This document shows, in pieces, positions 8,554 to 16,836 of a stretch of 64,000 bases of DNA. This stretch comes from Rothia nasimurium. GTDB taxonomy: Bacteria; Actinomycetota; Actinomycetes; Actinomycetales; Micrococcaceae. Made by a program: the position numbers and the translations under genes. Numbering within the stretch: the stretch's first letter is position 1; each line of letters begins with the position of its first letter. The DNA is taken from positions 1 to 64,000 of the forward strand of contig NZ_CAKMSR010000005.1 in NCBI RefSeq assembly GCF_928381705.1, written 5' to 3'. The notes beneath the pieces were generated by a model. That model made no database searches. It was not told where the DNA came from and saw only the letters and a list, made by a program, of their open reading frames with translations.

Positions 8554-9198
8554 ATGCCCGAGCAAACCTACGACTTTACCGTGCGCGAAGCGACCGAAGC
8601 TGACTACCCCGGCGTGATCGAGGCGCTGACCAATGCCTTTGAGCACGACCCGGTCATGAACAAGGCTATGGGCGGGGACGGCCGCACCGAGACCGTCCGC
8701 GGCCTTTTTGAGTTCCAGCTGCGCACCACCTACGCCCCGAAGGGCACTATCGATATCGCCGTCACTGCCGACGGCAAGGTGCTGGGTGCTGCCCTCTGGC
8801 TCTCGCCCGAGGCCCAGAAAGGTAACCTGCTAGCCGACATTAAGGCCCTGCCCGACTACTACCGGGTGCTAGGGAAGGGGCTGGCTCGTGCCACCGTCAC
8901 CGAGCTGCGCCTGCTGGCAGCCCGCCCCAAGTTCGATCACTGGTACCTCTACACCATTGGGGTGCACGAGGACGCCCGCGGCCACGGCATCGGCTCCCAC
9001 CTGCTCGATTACCGCCGCGAGCGCCTGGGCGAGGTTCCCGCCTACCTGGAGGCCTCCACTTACCGGTCAGCCTCCCTCTATGCCCGCCACGGGTTTGTTG
9101 AGCTCTTCCGTTTCAAGGGTGGCAAGCCCGCCCTGGGTATGTTGCACCCGGCGCCGGTGACTCAGGTGTCGCTTCACGACCACCATAGAAGCAAGTAA
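8554..9198 (+). CDS. GNAT family N-acetyltransferase
   Basis: A 214-residue protein with the GNAT fold. The acetyl-CoA motif A is clear: an IGVHEDARGHGIGSHLL stretch (residues ~134-150) with the RGHGIG pyrophosphate loop, then the motif B region EASTYRSASLYARHGF. The N-terminal VREATEADYPG opening is usual for this family. The acceptor substrate cannot be read from sequence. AGGAGGA sits 6 nt before the ATG. It appears to be a single-gene unit. Confidence 0.85.
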   Translation: MPEQTYDFTVREATEADYPGVIEALTNAFEHDPVMNKAMGGDGRTETVRGLFEFQLRTTYAPKGTIDIAVTADGKVLGAALWLSPEAQKGNLLADIKALPDYYRVLGKGLARATVTELRLLAARPKFDHWYLYTIGVHEDARGHGIGSHLLDYRRERLGEVPAYLEASTYRSASLYARHGFVELFRFKGGKPALGMLHPAPVTQVSLHDHHRSK

Positions 9199-9289
9199 TA
9201 TTCTTTTTTCTCTGTTCAGGGGCGCGTGAGCGTGCAAGAATACTGTTGTTTGCCGGGCTGTCTGCTTATCCCCCATAGGTGGCAGTCGG

Positions 9290-9316
9290 GGTGCTACCGC
9301 TACCACCGGTAGCACC
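9290..9316. repeat. Palindromic hairpin upstream of the subtilase
   Basis: GGTGCTACCG and CGGTAGCACC are perfect 10-bp arms around a 7-nt loop. No U-run follows, so it is more likely an operator or a leader hairpin than a terminator; it lies 41 nt before the subtilase start. Confidence 0.45.
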
Positions 9317-9357
9317 GGGCAGGCACTACACACGCAACACGGAGAAAGAGCACCCCC

Positions 9358-11466
9358 ATGCCCCTTTTCACGCTGCCACATACCCGAAAAGTTGCCAAGG
9401 CACAGCTTGCTGCTGTTACTGCGGTGACCCTGCTTGCTAGTGGCACTACCTATGCAAGAGCAACCGAAACCCCCGATGCTGCGGGAACCTACCAGGCCGG
9501 GCAGATGGGCGATAGCAGCGCCCTGGTTAAAGAAACCGACCGCCTGATAGTGACCTTTGCCGAGGGCACCACGACCGAAGAGCGCCAGACTATCGTTGAC
9601 CGCGCCCTTGAAGATACCGGAGCCCTTGAGACGGCAGAGGTGGTCAAAGAGTCTGTGGGTGAGGACGCCACCACAGGCGTGATTGAAGCCAACCACCCCC
9701 TGAGTGAGGCCGAGCAGCAGAGCGCTATTGAGGCGCTGGAAGCTGACCCGGGCGTCCTTGCCGCTGAACCTGACCAGCTGGTACGGGCCGTGCAGAATGT
9801 GCACGGTACGGCCACCGGCGAACCCCTGTATAGCACCCTCTGGAACTTTAGGGCAGCTAACGTGGCCCCCGCCTGGTACCGGGCGGACGGGGCCGGAACC
9901 ACCATCGCGGTGGTCGATACCGGCATCACTTACCACCCCGATCTGGCCCCTAACCTTGTGGCCGGGTATGACTTTATTTCTGATGATTCCTACGCCCGCG
10001 ACGGGGGCGGACGTGACGCCGACCCCACCGATATCGGCACCTTCTCTGGTTCTACCCCCTCGAACTGGCACGGCACCCATGTAGCCGGTATCGCGGCGGC
10101 AGCAGCCCAGGGCACCGGGCTGGCGGGGGTGGCCCCGCGCGCTAAGATTCAGCCAGTGCGGGTGCTGGGCGTGAACGGCTGGGGCTATGCCTCGGACATC
10201 GCGGACGGTATCGCTTGGGCCTCCGGCGGGAACGTGCCCGGCGCGCCCCGGAACGCGACCCCGGTAACCGTCGTCAACGCCTCCTTGGCCTGGCCGTCTG
10301 ATACCTGCCCGGCTGCCCTTGACGCCGCTATTAAGGGAGCCTACTCCCGGGGCGTTCCGGTAGTTGTTGCCGCCGGGAACGCGGGCGCTAACGCAAACGC
10401 CTGGACACCCTCTAACTGCTACTTCGCTATTGTGGTGGGAGCTACCGGGGGTGATAATGCTTTGACCGGTTACTCTAACTGGGGGTCAACCCTCGACGTT
10501 CTGGCCCCGGGAGGGACCGCCTGGCAGCAGGTGAACTCAACCTCTAACGCGGGGCGCACCACCGCTACAACCGCCAGCTTTGGCGGGCTCTACGGCACTT
10601 CCCAGGCAGTCCCGGTGGTAGCGGGCACTATCGCCCTGATGAAGCAGGCCAACCCTAACCTCACCATCGAGCAGATCCGAAACACCCTAAAATCTACCGG
10701 TAGCCCCGCCAGTGGCTACCGCCTGGTGAACACCGGTCAGGCTGTAGCAACCGTAACCCCGCCCCCACCTGCCTACCGGGTGATGGGCGGAATCGGTTCT
10801 TACTACCAGGCCAACGGTGGTGAAGCTGTTTTTGGTAAGCCCACCCAGAACGAGTTTGGCTCGGTCGGGGGCGGCGCTATTCAGAACTTTGACCGCGGTT
10901 ACGCCCTGTACTGGACGGCCACCTACGGCACCCACGCGGTGAAATGGGGTACCGGTATTGGCGAGCACTACCGCCAGAACCGCTGGGAACTGGGCCACCT
11001 GGGCTACCCCACCAGTAGCGAGTACGCCTATTCTTACGGAGCCGCCCAGAATTTTTGGAACCCCGTGACAGGTTCCCGCTACGCCGTACTGTGGAGTGCA
11101 GAGACAGGAACCCACACCATGGTGGGTGGAGGAGCAATCGCCGGTAAATGGTACAGCATGGGCGGGCCGGACCGCCTGGGCTTCCCGTCCACATCAGAAA
11201 TCGCTTTGAGCGGCGGTGGGGTAGTGCAGTTCTTCCGCAAGGGCGGCAGCCTGACCGCTATCTATTGGCACCCGGTGCACGGTACCCGCAGCGTGTCGGG
11301 TACTGGGGCTTTCTACCACTACTGGCTAGCAAATGGCTACGTCACCCGTCTGGGCTACCCGGTTACCGATGAACACCTGGGGGCAGACGGACGCATGCAC
11401 CTGCGGTTCTCGTCCGGCGCTCACCTGACCTGGAGCGCGTCCGAGGGGCTGCGCCGGGTGCGCTAG
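9358..11466 (+). CDS. Secreted S8 family serine peptidase (subtilase) with LGFP repeats
   Basis: A 702-residue exported protease. A Sec-type signal peptide occupies about residues 1-35, followed by an inhibitor-like propeptide (~55-145) and the peptidase domain. The triad is Asp187 (VVDTGI), His238 (HGTHVAG) and Ser415 (YGTSQAVP, where the common form is GTSMAAP). After ~465 come several LGFP-type repeats with motifs such as FGKPTQNE, LGYPTSSE, LGFPSTSE and LGYPVTDE. LGFP repeats are known from actinobacterial envelope proteins and are thought to hold the enzyme on the cell wall. Oral Rothia subtilisins are known to cleave proline/glutamine-rich dietary proteins; whether this one does is untested. 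The stop codon lies one base from that of the convergent lacI gene. Confidence 0.92.
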   Translation: MPLFTLPHTRKVAKAQLAAVTAVTLLASGTTYARATETPDAAGTYQAGQMGDSSALVKETDRLIVTFAEGTTTEERQTIVDRALEDTGALETAEVVKESVGEDATTGVIEANHPLSEAEQQSAIEALEADPGVLAAEPDQLVRAVQNVHGTATGEPLYSTLWNFRAANVAPAWYRADGAGTTIAVVDTGITYHPDLAPNLVAGYDFISDDSYARDGGGRDADPTDIGTFSGSTPSNWHGTHVAGIAAAAAQGTGLAGVAPRAKIQPVRVLGVNGWGYASDIADGIAWASGGNVPGAPRNATPVTVVNASLAWPSDTCPAALDAAIKGAYSRGVPVVVAAGNAGANANAWTPSNCYFAIVVGATGGDNALTGYSNWGSTLDVLAPGGTAWQQVNSTSNAGRTTATTASFGGLYGTSQAVPVVAGTIALMKQANPNLTIEQIRNTLKSTGSPASGYRLVNTGQAVATVTPPPPAYRVMGGIGSYYQANGGEAVFGKPTQNEFGSVGGGAIQNFDRGYALYWTATYGTHAVKWGTGIGEHYRQNRWELGHLGYPTSSEYAYSYGAAQNFWNPVTGSRYAVLWSAETGTHTMVGGGAIAGKWYSMGGPDRLGFPSTSEIALSGGGVVQFFRKGGSLTAIYWHPVHGTRSVSGTGAFYHYWLANGYVTRLGYPVTDEHLGADGRMHLRFSSGAHLTWSASEGLRRVR

Positions 11467-11467
11467 C

Positions 11468-12478
11468 TTATGCCACCGCGCTCTCTGCCCAGAGCAGGGA
11501 GCGGGTGCTTGACCCTTCATGGAGGCTCACCGGTAGCACATCGCTGCCGGTGAGCTCTTTTTCTTCGCTATTCATGGCGTGCATGAGCTGGGCGACGGCC
11601 CGCTGGGCCATTGCGTCAATCGGCTGCACGATGGTGGTTAGCTCGGGTAGGAGGGCTCGGCTGGTTTCGGTGCCGTCAAAGCCGATGACCTGCAAGTCAT
11701 CGGGCACCTGCCGGCCGCTAGAGCGGGCATAGCCCAGCACCATGGCGGCGTAGACATCGTTTGAGGCGAAGACAGCATCAACCTGCGGGTGCTCGTCGAG
11801 GTAGGTGAAGATGCGCTCGCGTTTGGTGGCCTGCGGGGTGGTGAAGCCCAGTTCGAGAATATGCGGGGTGTAACCGGCTTCGGTGACCGCTAGCTGGTAG
11901 CCGCGCTGGCGGGCGTTGTCGAGGGAGATGGTTGAGGTGATGTGCAGAATATTCGTGGCCCCGCCGTCAAGGAGTAGGCGGGTGGCCCGGTAGGCCCCGT
12001 CGAAGTTGTCGCAGCTGATGTTGGGGCCCCGGCCGGTGTGCTGCCGGTCGATGGTAATCAGGGGTGCACCCAGGTGGGGGAAGTTGGCGACGACCTGGGA
12101 GTGGGCGCCGGTGATGACGCCATCGACCTGGTTGGCTATGAGCATATCGAGGTAGCGCTGCTCTGATTCGGGGTGGTCGTTGCTGTTGCAGAGAATGGTC
12201 TTGTAGCCGATATCGGCCAGGTGGGATTCGATGCGGTAGGCCATTTCCCCGTAGAAGGGGTTGGCGACGGAGGGGAAGACTAGGCCGATGAGCTGGCTTT
12301 TTTGCCCCTGCAGGGAGCGGGCGATGGCGTTGGGCCGGTAGCCGAGCTGCTGCATGGCGTCGAAGACTTTGACGCGGGTGGTTTCGGAGAGGTAGCCCCG
12401 GTTGTTGAGCACGCGGGAGACTGTGGTGGGGGAGACGCCTGCCAGCGCAGCGACATCGCCGAGTTTTGGTTTGGGCAC
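11468..12478 (-). CDS. LacI family regulator, probably of sucrose use
   Basis: A 336-residue repressor: an N-terminal helix-turn-helix (LGDVAALAGVSPTTVSRVLNN) with the hinge helix (PNAIARSL), then a periplasmic-binding-protein-like sugar-sensing domain (LIGLVFPSVANPFYGEM onward). The start chosen is GTG at 12478 with GGAG 7 nt upstream; an ATG at 12520 would add 14 residues and lies on the -10 box. A leftward promoter with TATAAT (12520-12525) is present. The nearby GH32 and PTS genes share a LacI-type palindrome, so this is their likely regulator. The effector could be sucrose 6-phosphate or fructose phosphate (inference). Confidence 0.85.
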   Translation of the reverse strand: MPKPKLGDVAALAGVSPTTVSRVLNNRGYLSETTRVKVFDAMQQLGYRPNAIARSLQGQKSQLIGLVFPSVANPFYGEMAYRIESHLADIGYKTILCNSNDHPESEQRYLDMLIANQVDGVITGAHSQVVANFPHLGAPLITIDRQHTGRGPNISCDNFDGAYRATRLLLDGGATNILHITSTISLDNARQRGYQLAVTEAGYTPHILELGFTTPQATKRERIFTYLDEHPQVDAVFASNDVYAAMVLGYARSSGRQVPDDLQVIGFDGTETSRALLPELTTIVQPIDAMAQRAVAQLMHAMNSEEKELTGSDVLPVSLHEGSSTRSLLWAESAVA

Positions 12479-12519
12479 GCGGGGCTCCGGTCTGTTGGGG
12501 TGGGCTCGGGCTGTTCTCA

Positions 12520-12544
12520 ATTATAGGGCCTGTCTAACAGGCCC
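12520..12544 (-). promoter_or_regulatory. lacI promoter with overlapping palindrome
   Basis: On the minus strand a perfect TATAAT occupies 12525-12520. Directly upstream, GGGCCTGT-CTA-ACAGGCCC (12526-12544) is an exact 8-bp inverted repeat lying in the spacer between -35 and -10. This placement fits a repressor site. It could instead help end transcription coming from moeA, but no U-run follows. Confidence 0.5.
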
Positions 12545-12615
12545 TGGGAAGTGTTGAGCTGTGTGACGGAAGCTAAGCTGTGTCCTGAGACTGACGGCGC
12601 CGCCCCGGTAAGGGG

Positions 12616-13845
12616 CTAGCTGGGAAGAGGAAGGTAGGAGACAGCCTGACCGGCAGCAGCTCCGTCTGGTGGGATGAGCGCCAGAGCGTCGGCGGTGGCA
12701 AAGGAAGTGAGCATATGGGACTGGGTCTTGGGCAGGGGGGTAAGCTTTCTGCCCTCGGGGGTGGGAGTAAGGGTAGCCGGTAGCAGGCGCAGGTCGTGTT
12801 TGCGGTAGCCGGGTACCTCGTGGGTGAGGACACCGGTGGGCAGTTCGGCTAGGGGAGATGCGGTGGTGCCTGTGAGCCAGGGGGCGAGATAGGAGTAGAG
12901 GGCGGTGTAGGCCGCCAGCGGGTTGCCGGGCAGGCCCAGGACGAGCGGCGCGGCCGGGTTGCTGCTGGCCGGTAGGTGGGCGGCTAGGGCCGGGTGGCCG
13001 GGACGGATGGCTACAGATTCGAAGAGGTAGCTGGCCTGAAGGTCGTGGAGGGCACGGCGTACCCAGTCGGCGGTGGAGGTGGAGGAGCCGCCGGTAATCA
13101 GGAGCAGGTCGGCGCGGGTTGTGGTGAGCCAGTCGGTGAGTTGGGCTTTGCTATCGGGCAGGCGGGAGGTGCTGGTGACTGCCGCCCCGAGATCTTCGAT
13201 GATGGAGGGGAAGGCCAGGGAGTAGGCGTCGCGCACCTGGCCGGGGCCGGGCAGACCTGCGGTAATAATTTCGTTGCCGGTGTAGGCGATAGCCACGGTG
13301 GGGCGGGCGGTTACGGTCAGGGTGTCAAGGCCGAGCGTGGCGAGGGCGCCGAGGTGCCGGGCGGTGATACGGGTGCCTGTGGCAAGCACGCTACTGCCTG
13401 CGGGGAGTTCTTCACCGGCGCGGCGGATGTCGGCCCCCGGGCTGGGGTAGCCCCGTCCACTAAAAAAACGGGGGTCGGGGCTGAGCATGTTGCCTTCTCG
13501 CAGGGCGTGTTCCTGGCGGATAACAGCTTCGGTACCCGGTGGAAGCAGCCCGCCGGTCAGAATGGGGGTTGCCTGGCCGGGGGCGAGGGGGAGGGTTTTG
13601 CGGTGGACGTTCTCGCCGTCGGCAGCTGGCGGGTGGGTCAGTACCTGCCAGGGCGGAGCCCCGGCGGTGGCGTAGCCGTCCATAGCTGAGGAATTGTAGT
13701 GGGGAACGGGCAGCAGGGCACGGGCGTCACGGGCCAGGGCTCTGCCCATGGCATTGGCGAGGGGGACCTCTTCTTCAGTGAGGGTCAGAGCTGCCCCCGC
13801 CCGGTGGAGGAGCTGCCTGGCCTGGTGCCAGCTGGTGTGGTGCAC
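12616..13845 (-). CDS. moeA: Molybdopterin molybdenumtransferase MoeA (copy 1)
   Basis: This 409-residue enzyme inserts molybdate into adenylylated molybdopterin. It begins in the usual way (core helix, then PHYNSSAMDGYA at ~45-56). It has the ITGGSSTST substrate-site segment in the MoCF-like domain and the VLGLPGNPLAAY motif, then the C-terminal beta domain. The start is GTG at 13845 with AAGGAGG immediately upstream, overlapping the end of mobA. It is the last gene of the leftward moaA-moaD-mobA-moeA operon. A second moeA lies at 17703. Confidence 0.93.
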   Translation of the reverse strand: MHHTSWHQARQLLHRAGAALTLTEEEVPLANAMGRALARDARALLPVPHYNSSAMDGYATAGAPPWQVLTHPPAADGENVHRKTLPLAPGQATPILTGGLLPPGTEAVIRQEHALREGNMLSPDPRFFSGRGYPSPGADIRRAGEELPAGSSVLATGTRITARHLGALATLGLDTLTVTARPTVAIAYTGNEIITAGLPGPGQVRDAYSLAFPSIIEDLGAAVTSTSRLPDSKAQLTDWLTTTRADLLLITGGSSTSTADWVRRALHDLQASYLFESVAIRPGHPALAAHLPASSNPAAPLVLGLPGNPLAAYTALYSYLAPWLTGTTASPLAELPTGVLTHEVPGYRKHDLRLLPATLTPTPEGRKLTPLPKTQSHMLTSFATADALALIPPDGAAAGQAVSYLPLPS

Positions 13846-13856
13846 GGTGGTCCTCC

Positions 13857-14471
13857 TTAGGGCTGGGGCGGTGCCTGGGTGTAGCCTGCGGCGCGGGCAG
13901 CCTCCCAGGTATCAACATCGGCGGTCAGGTCGGCAGGTAGCTCTAGTCCTGCGGGCTCAAGGGGGCTGAGAAAACGGCGGACGGAGGCGTTGGCGGTATC
14001 TCCGGCAAAGGCAGGAGCCAGGGCCGCGGCCCGATAGATGCCCAGCAGGGGCTGGGTGATGCCCTCAGAGACAGCCCAATAGCCGGTGACCTCATCCGGT
14101 GCGGACGCTGCCGCCTGCAAAAATAGGGGCACAGCGGCCCGGGCTCGGGGCAGGTCGCAGGAAAGCACCAGTACCCAGTGGTGGGAGAATGCCGAAAAGT
14201 CAGGCTGGGCTGTGGCTAAGGCAGCAAGCCCGGCAGAAATACCGGCTGCTGGCCCGCTAAAGACCGGTTCTTCCCGGGTCTGTAGGACGCCTGCGGGCAG
14301 GGTGAGCTCTGCCGGGCCGACGACCACGCGGCGCTCCGCACCCGTGCAGGCGGCGAGAACTCCGTCGAGCAGGGTGTGCTCACCGTTGGAGAGCAGGGCC
14401 TTGGGTACCCCGCCGAGGCGGGAGGAGCGTCCGCCCGCCAGGATCAGGGCCGAGTAGCTGGGGGTGTTCAC
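13857..14471 (-). CDS. mobA: Molybdenum cofactor guanylyltransferase MobA
   Basis: This 204-residue enzyme transfers GMP from GTP to Mo-molybdopterin to make the MGD cofactor that NarG needs. The nucleotide-binding opening LILAGGRSSRLGGVPKALL (residues ~9-27) is the family signature, and VLSCDLPRA carries the metal-binding Asp. The rest is a Rossmann-like transferase of normal length. It lies between moaD and moeA with short gaps, so it belongs to the same leftward operon. Confidence 0.9.
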   Translation of the reverse strand: MNTPSYSALILAGGRSSRLGGVPKALLSNGEHTLLDGVLAACTGAERRVVVGPAELTLPAGVLQTREEPVFSGPAAGISAGLAALATAQPDFSAFSHHWVLVLSCDLPRARAAVPLFLQAAASAPDEVTGYWAVSEGITQPLLGIYRAAALAPAFAGDTANASVRRFLSPLEPAGLELPADLTADVDTWEAARAAGYTQAPPQP

Positions 14472-14483
14472 CGGGTTATCCTC

Positions 14484-14765
14484 CTAGCCACCGGCAAAGG
14501 GCGGGAGCACATCCAGGCGCTCAGCCTGCTTCAGGAGCGCCGGGTCATCGAGCTGCTCGCCGCTGGCGGCAACCCCGTCGACGAGGAAGGTGCAGCGCGG
14601 CAGAATATCGGCTAGGGTCTGGCCCGAGGGAGTGCTGCCGGTGAATTCTTCTGCCAGGTAGGTACGAACCCCGGCAAGAGTGGGAGCAGGTAGCTGGGCT
14701 GGGTCGAGGGTGAGGCTGGGGCGGCCCGCTGCCGCCCGGGCTGCGGCGAAAAAGTTAATCTGCAT
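14484..14765 (-). CDS. moaD: MoaD, small sulfur-carrier subunit of molybdopterin synthase
   Basis: A 93-residue ubiquitin-like protein ending in the required Gly-Gly (VLPPFAGG). MoeZ adenylates this tail, it becomes a thiocarboxylate, and it then donates sulfur to cyclic pyranopterin phosphate inside MoaE. The N-terminus MQINFFAAARAAAG is a normal MoaD beta strand and helix. Its gene lies right behind moaA, while its partner moaE is in the rightward operon at 20105. Confidence 0.9.
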   Translation of the reverse strand: MQINFFAAARAAAGRPSLTLDPAQLPAPTLAGVRTYLAEEFTGSTPSGQTLADILPRCTFLVDGVAASGEQLDDPALLKQAERLDVLPPFAGG

Positions 14766-14781
14766 AGAAAGTCCTTGAATC

Positions 14782-15945
14782 TTAGCCGCCGATGGCGCTC
14801 ATGGATCGAGTAGGTTGGGTGAAATCGGGGGTATCGAAGCCGACCGTATCTTTGCCGTGGGCCTTGGGCTTGGCCCACATGGCTCCGCGCCAGATCTGAG
14901 CCAGTTCAGTATCGCTGGCTCCGCCGCGCAGGGCGCCCATGAGGTCGGTTTCGGTCAGGGAGAAGAGGCAGGAGCGCACCTTGCCGTCGGCGGTGATGCG
15001 GGTGCGAGTGCATGCTGAGCAGAAGGGCTCGGTGACCGAGGCGATAATGCCTACCTGGCCCAGGGGCTCTGCTGTGCCGGCGTGACCCAGTGGATAGACG
15101 TCCCAGAGGGCTGCGGGGGAGGCCCCGCGCGGACGCCCGTGGGGCAGCAGGTCGTAGTGGTCAGCCAGACGCTGACGAATCTGCTCGGCGGTGATGGTGC
15201 CTTCGCGGGTCCAGTTGTGGTCGGCGTCCAGAGGCATCTGTTCGATGAAGCGGAGCTGGTAGCCGCCCTCTAAAGCCCAGGTGAGGAGTTCATGGCCCTG
15301 CTCATCGTTGACGCCGGCCATGAGGACCGCGTTGATTTTGAGGGGGGTGAGCCCGGCGGCAGCTGCGGCTTCAATACCTGTGAGTACCGAGGCTAGCTTA
15401 TCCCTGCGGGTGAGCTGCGCGAACGTTTCGGGGCAGATGGTGTCGAGGGAGACGTTGACCCGGTTGAGCCCGGCCTGAACCAGGGCATCTACCTTTTTAT
15501 CGAGTCCGATGCCGTTGGTCGTCAGGGCGATGGGCAGGTGGGGGTGTTCGGCGCGGACGGCAGCAATAATGTCGGTGAGGTCAGCTCGTACTAGGGGCTC
15601 GCCACCGGTAAAACGTACTTCTTCTATACCTAGTTCTCGTACGCCTACCCGCACCAGCCGGGTGACCTCATTGAGGGTTAGAAGCTGTGTTCCGGGAAGC
15701 CAGTTGAGGCCTTCAGTGGGCATGCAGTAGACACAGCGCAGGTTGCACTTGTCCATCAGAGAGATGCGCAGATCGGTGGCGGTGCGTCCCCAGCGGTCGG
15801 CAAGGGGGCCTGATGAGGGCACGCCCGGGTGTGCAGCTGCGCTGGCACCGCCGGTCACAACCGGGATAGAAGAACCCAGGGGCACCGGGGGGTTGAGGGC
15901 TGAGGACTGGGGCATACCCGCACTTTCACAAATCTTAATCGGCAT
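14782..15945 (-). CDS. moaA: GTP 3',8-cyclase MoaA
   Basis: This 387-residue radical SAM enzyme starts cofactor synthesis by converting GTP to 3',8-cyclo-GTP. The SAM cluster Cys67, Cys71 and Cys74 lie in DKCNLRCVYC. The second cluster is in the CSACTRTR...CLFS region near residues 310-335. The C-terminal Gly-Gly (SAIGG) needed for catalysis is present. The ATG at 15945 lacks a Shine-Dalgarno sequence; TATTAC lies 7 nt upstream, so a leaderless transcript is possible. An ATG at 15915 is an alternative start. First gene of the leftward Moco operon and divergent from modA. Confidence 0.93.
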   Translation of the reverse strand: MPIKICESAGMPQSSALNPPVPLGSSIPVVTGGASAAAHPGVPSSGPLADRWGRTATDLRISLMDKCNLRCVYCMPTEGLNWLPGTQLLTLNEVTRLVRVGVRELGIEEVRFTGGEPLVRADLTDIIAAVRAEHPHLPIALTTNGIGLDKKVDALVQAGLNRVNVSLDTICPETFAQLTRRDKLASVLTGIEAAAAAGLTPLKINAVLMAGVNDEQGHELLTWALEGGYQLRFIEQMPLDADHNWTREGTITAEQIRQRLADHYDLLPHGRPRGASPAALWDVYPLGHAGTAEPLGQVGIIASVTEPFCSACTRTRITADGKVRSCLFSLTETDLMGALRGGASDTELAQIWRGAMWAKPKAHGKDTVGFDTPDFTQPTRSMSAIGG

Positions 15946-15958
15946 TTCAGATGTAATA

Positions 15959-15973
15959 TTTAGCCTAGCTAAA
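15959..15973. promoter_or_regulatory. Inverted repeat between moaA and modA
   Basis: TTTAGC-CTA-GCTAAA is an exact 6-bp inverted repeat with a 3-nt spacer. It overlaps the moaA promoter area in the 114-bp divergent gap, a good place for a site controlling both Moco operons. It does not match the DtxR/IdeR consensus well. Confidence 0.45.
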
Positions 15974-16059
15974 CCGGGTGAAGAACACCACCTGGCTCTA
16001 CACTAATCTATAGACAAAGACCCTCTGCTAGCCACTGTTACCCCGTCATTGGAGACCCC

Positions 16060-16827
16060 ATGCGCCGCCTGAGCACCCTTCTCGTCCCCCTTCTATTGGG
16101 TCTTACCGCCTGCGGGGGAGCAGCAACCTCCCCACAGGGGCAGGACGCTGAGGTACAGCTCTTTGCCGCGGCCTCCTTAGGAGCTGTGGGCGATGAGCTC
16201 ATAGCAGCCTATCGTCAAGAAAACCCGCAGGTCTCTATCACTGCCACCTACGCAGGGTCATCCCAGCTGGTTACGCAGATGGTCGAAGGCGCTACCCCCG
16301 ACCTGCTCATTACAGCCGATAGCACCACCATGAACCAGGCTCTTGAAAAAGTTGAAGAGCTCGCCGATTCGACCCCTGAGACTATTGCCACCAACGCCCT
16401 GGTGCTGGCAACTGCTCCAGGTAACCCTGCCGCCATTGATAGCCTTGATGACCTGGCTGCACCCGGCGTCCTGACCGCTATCTGCGCCGAGCAGGTGCCC
16501 TGCGGACGCCTGGCCCACCAGGAACTTACCCGCCAGGGTGTAGAGCTAACCACCTCCACCGAAGAAGCTAACGTCTCGGCAGTTTCCACCAAGGTAGCCA
16601 CCGGCCAGGTGGATGCCGGCTTCATCTACTCCACCGACGCCACCGCTATATCAGCCACCGACGATATCACCGTCATCACCCTGCCCCAGGTCGAACGCAA
16701 CGCCTACCCCCTAGCCCTCACCGGCAGCGGTCAAGGTAAGGAAAGCGCCCAAAACTTTGCGAACTGGCTGGTCACTTCTGAGGTAGCAGCTCAGATTCTG
16801 GCCGACTATGGCTTTGAACCTGCCTAA
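16060..16827 (+). CDS. modA: Molybdate ABC transporter substrate-binding lipoprotein ModA
   Basis: A 255-residue lipoprotein that binds molybdate (and usually tungstate) outside the membrane. The lipobox is LTAC with Cys18. The mature part starts with VQLFAAASLGAVGDELI and contains TYAGSSQLVTQM and GAPTPDLLITAD-like segments that form the anion pocket in this family. GGAG lies 7 nt before the ATG. It is followed 9 nt later by modB. Divergent from moaA. Confidence 0.92.
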   Translation: MRRLSTLLVPLLLGLTACGGAATSPQGQDAEVQLFAAASLGAVGDELIAAYRQENPQVSITATYAGSSQLVTQMVEGATPDLLITADSTTMNQALEKVEELADSTPETIATNALVLATAPGNPAAIDSLDDLAAPGVLTAICAEQVPCGRLAHQELTRQGVELTTSTEEANVSAVSTKVATGQVDAGFIYSTDATAISATDDITVITLPQVERNAYPLALTGSGQGKESAQNFANWLVTSEVAAQILADYGFEPA

Positions 16828-16836
16828 ACTAGAACT

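Noticed and set aside
13487..14457. Long plus-strand open frames across moeA and mobA
   Set aside because: They are opposite-strand shadows of well-supported Moco genes and have low-complexity Gly/Ala/Arg translations.
15954..15973. DtxR/IdeR box in the moaA-modA gap
   Set aside because: The centre TTAGCCTA matches the consensus but only about 11 of 19 positions agree, and the dyad is centred elsewhere.
15946..16059. Moco riboswitch upstream of moaA or modA
   Set aside because: The gap is only 114 nt between divergent genes and moaA seems to have almost no leader, leaving no room for the known RNA.
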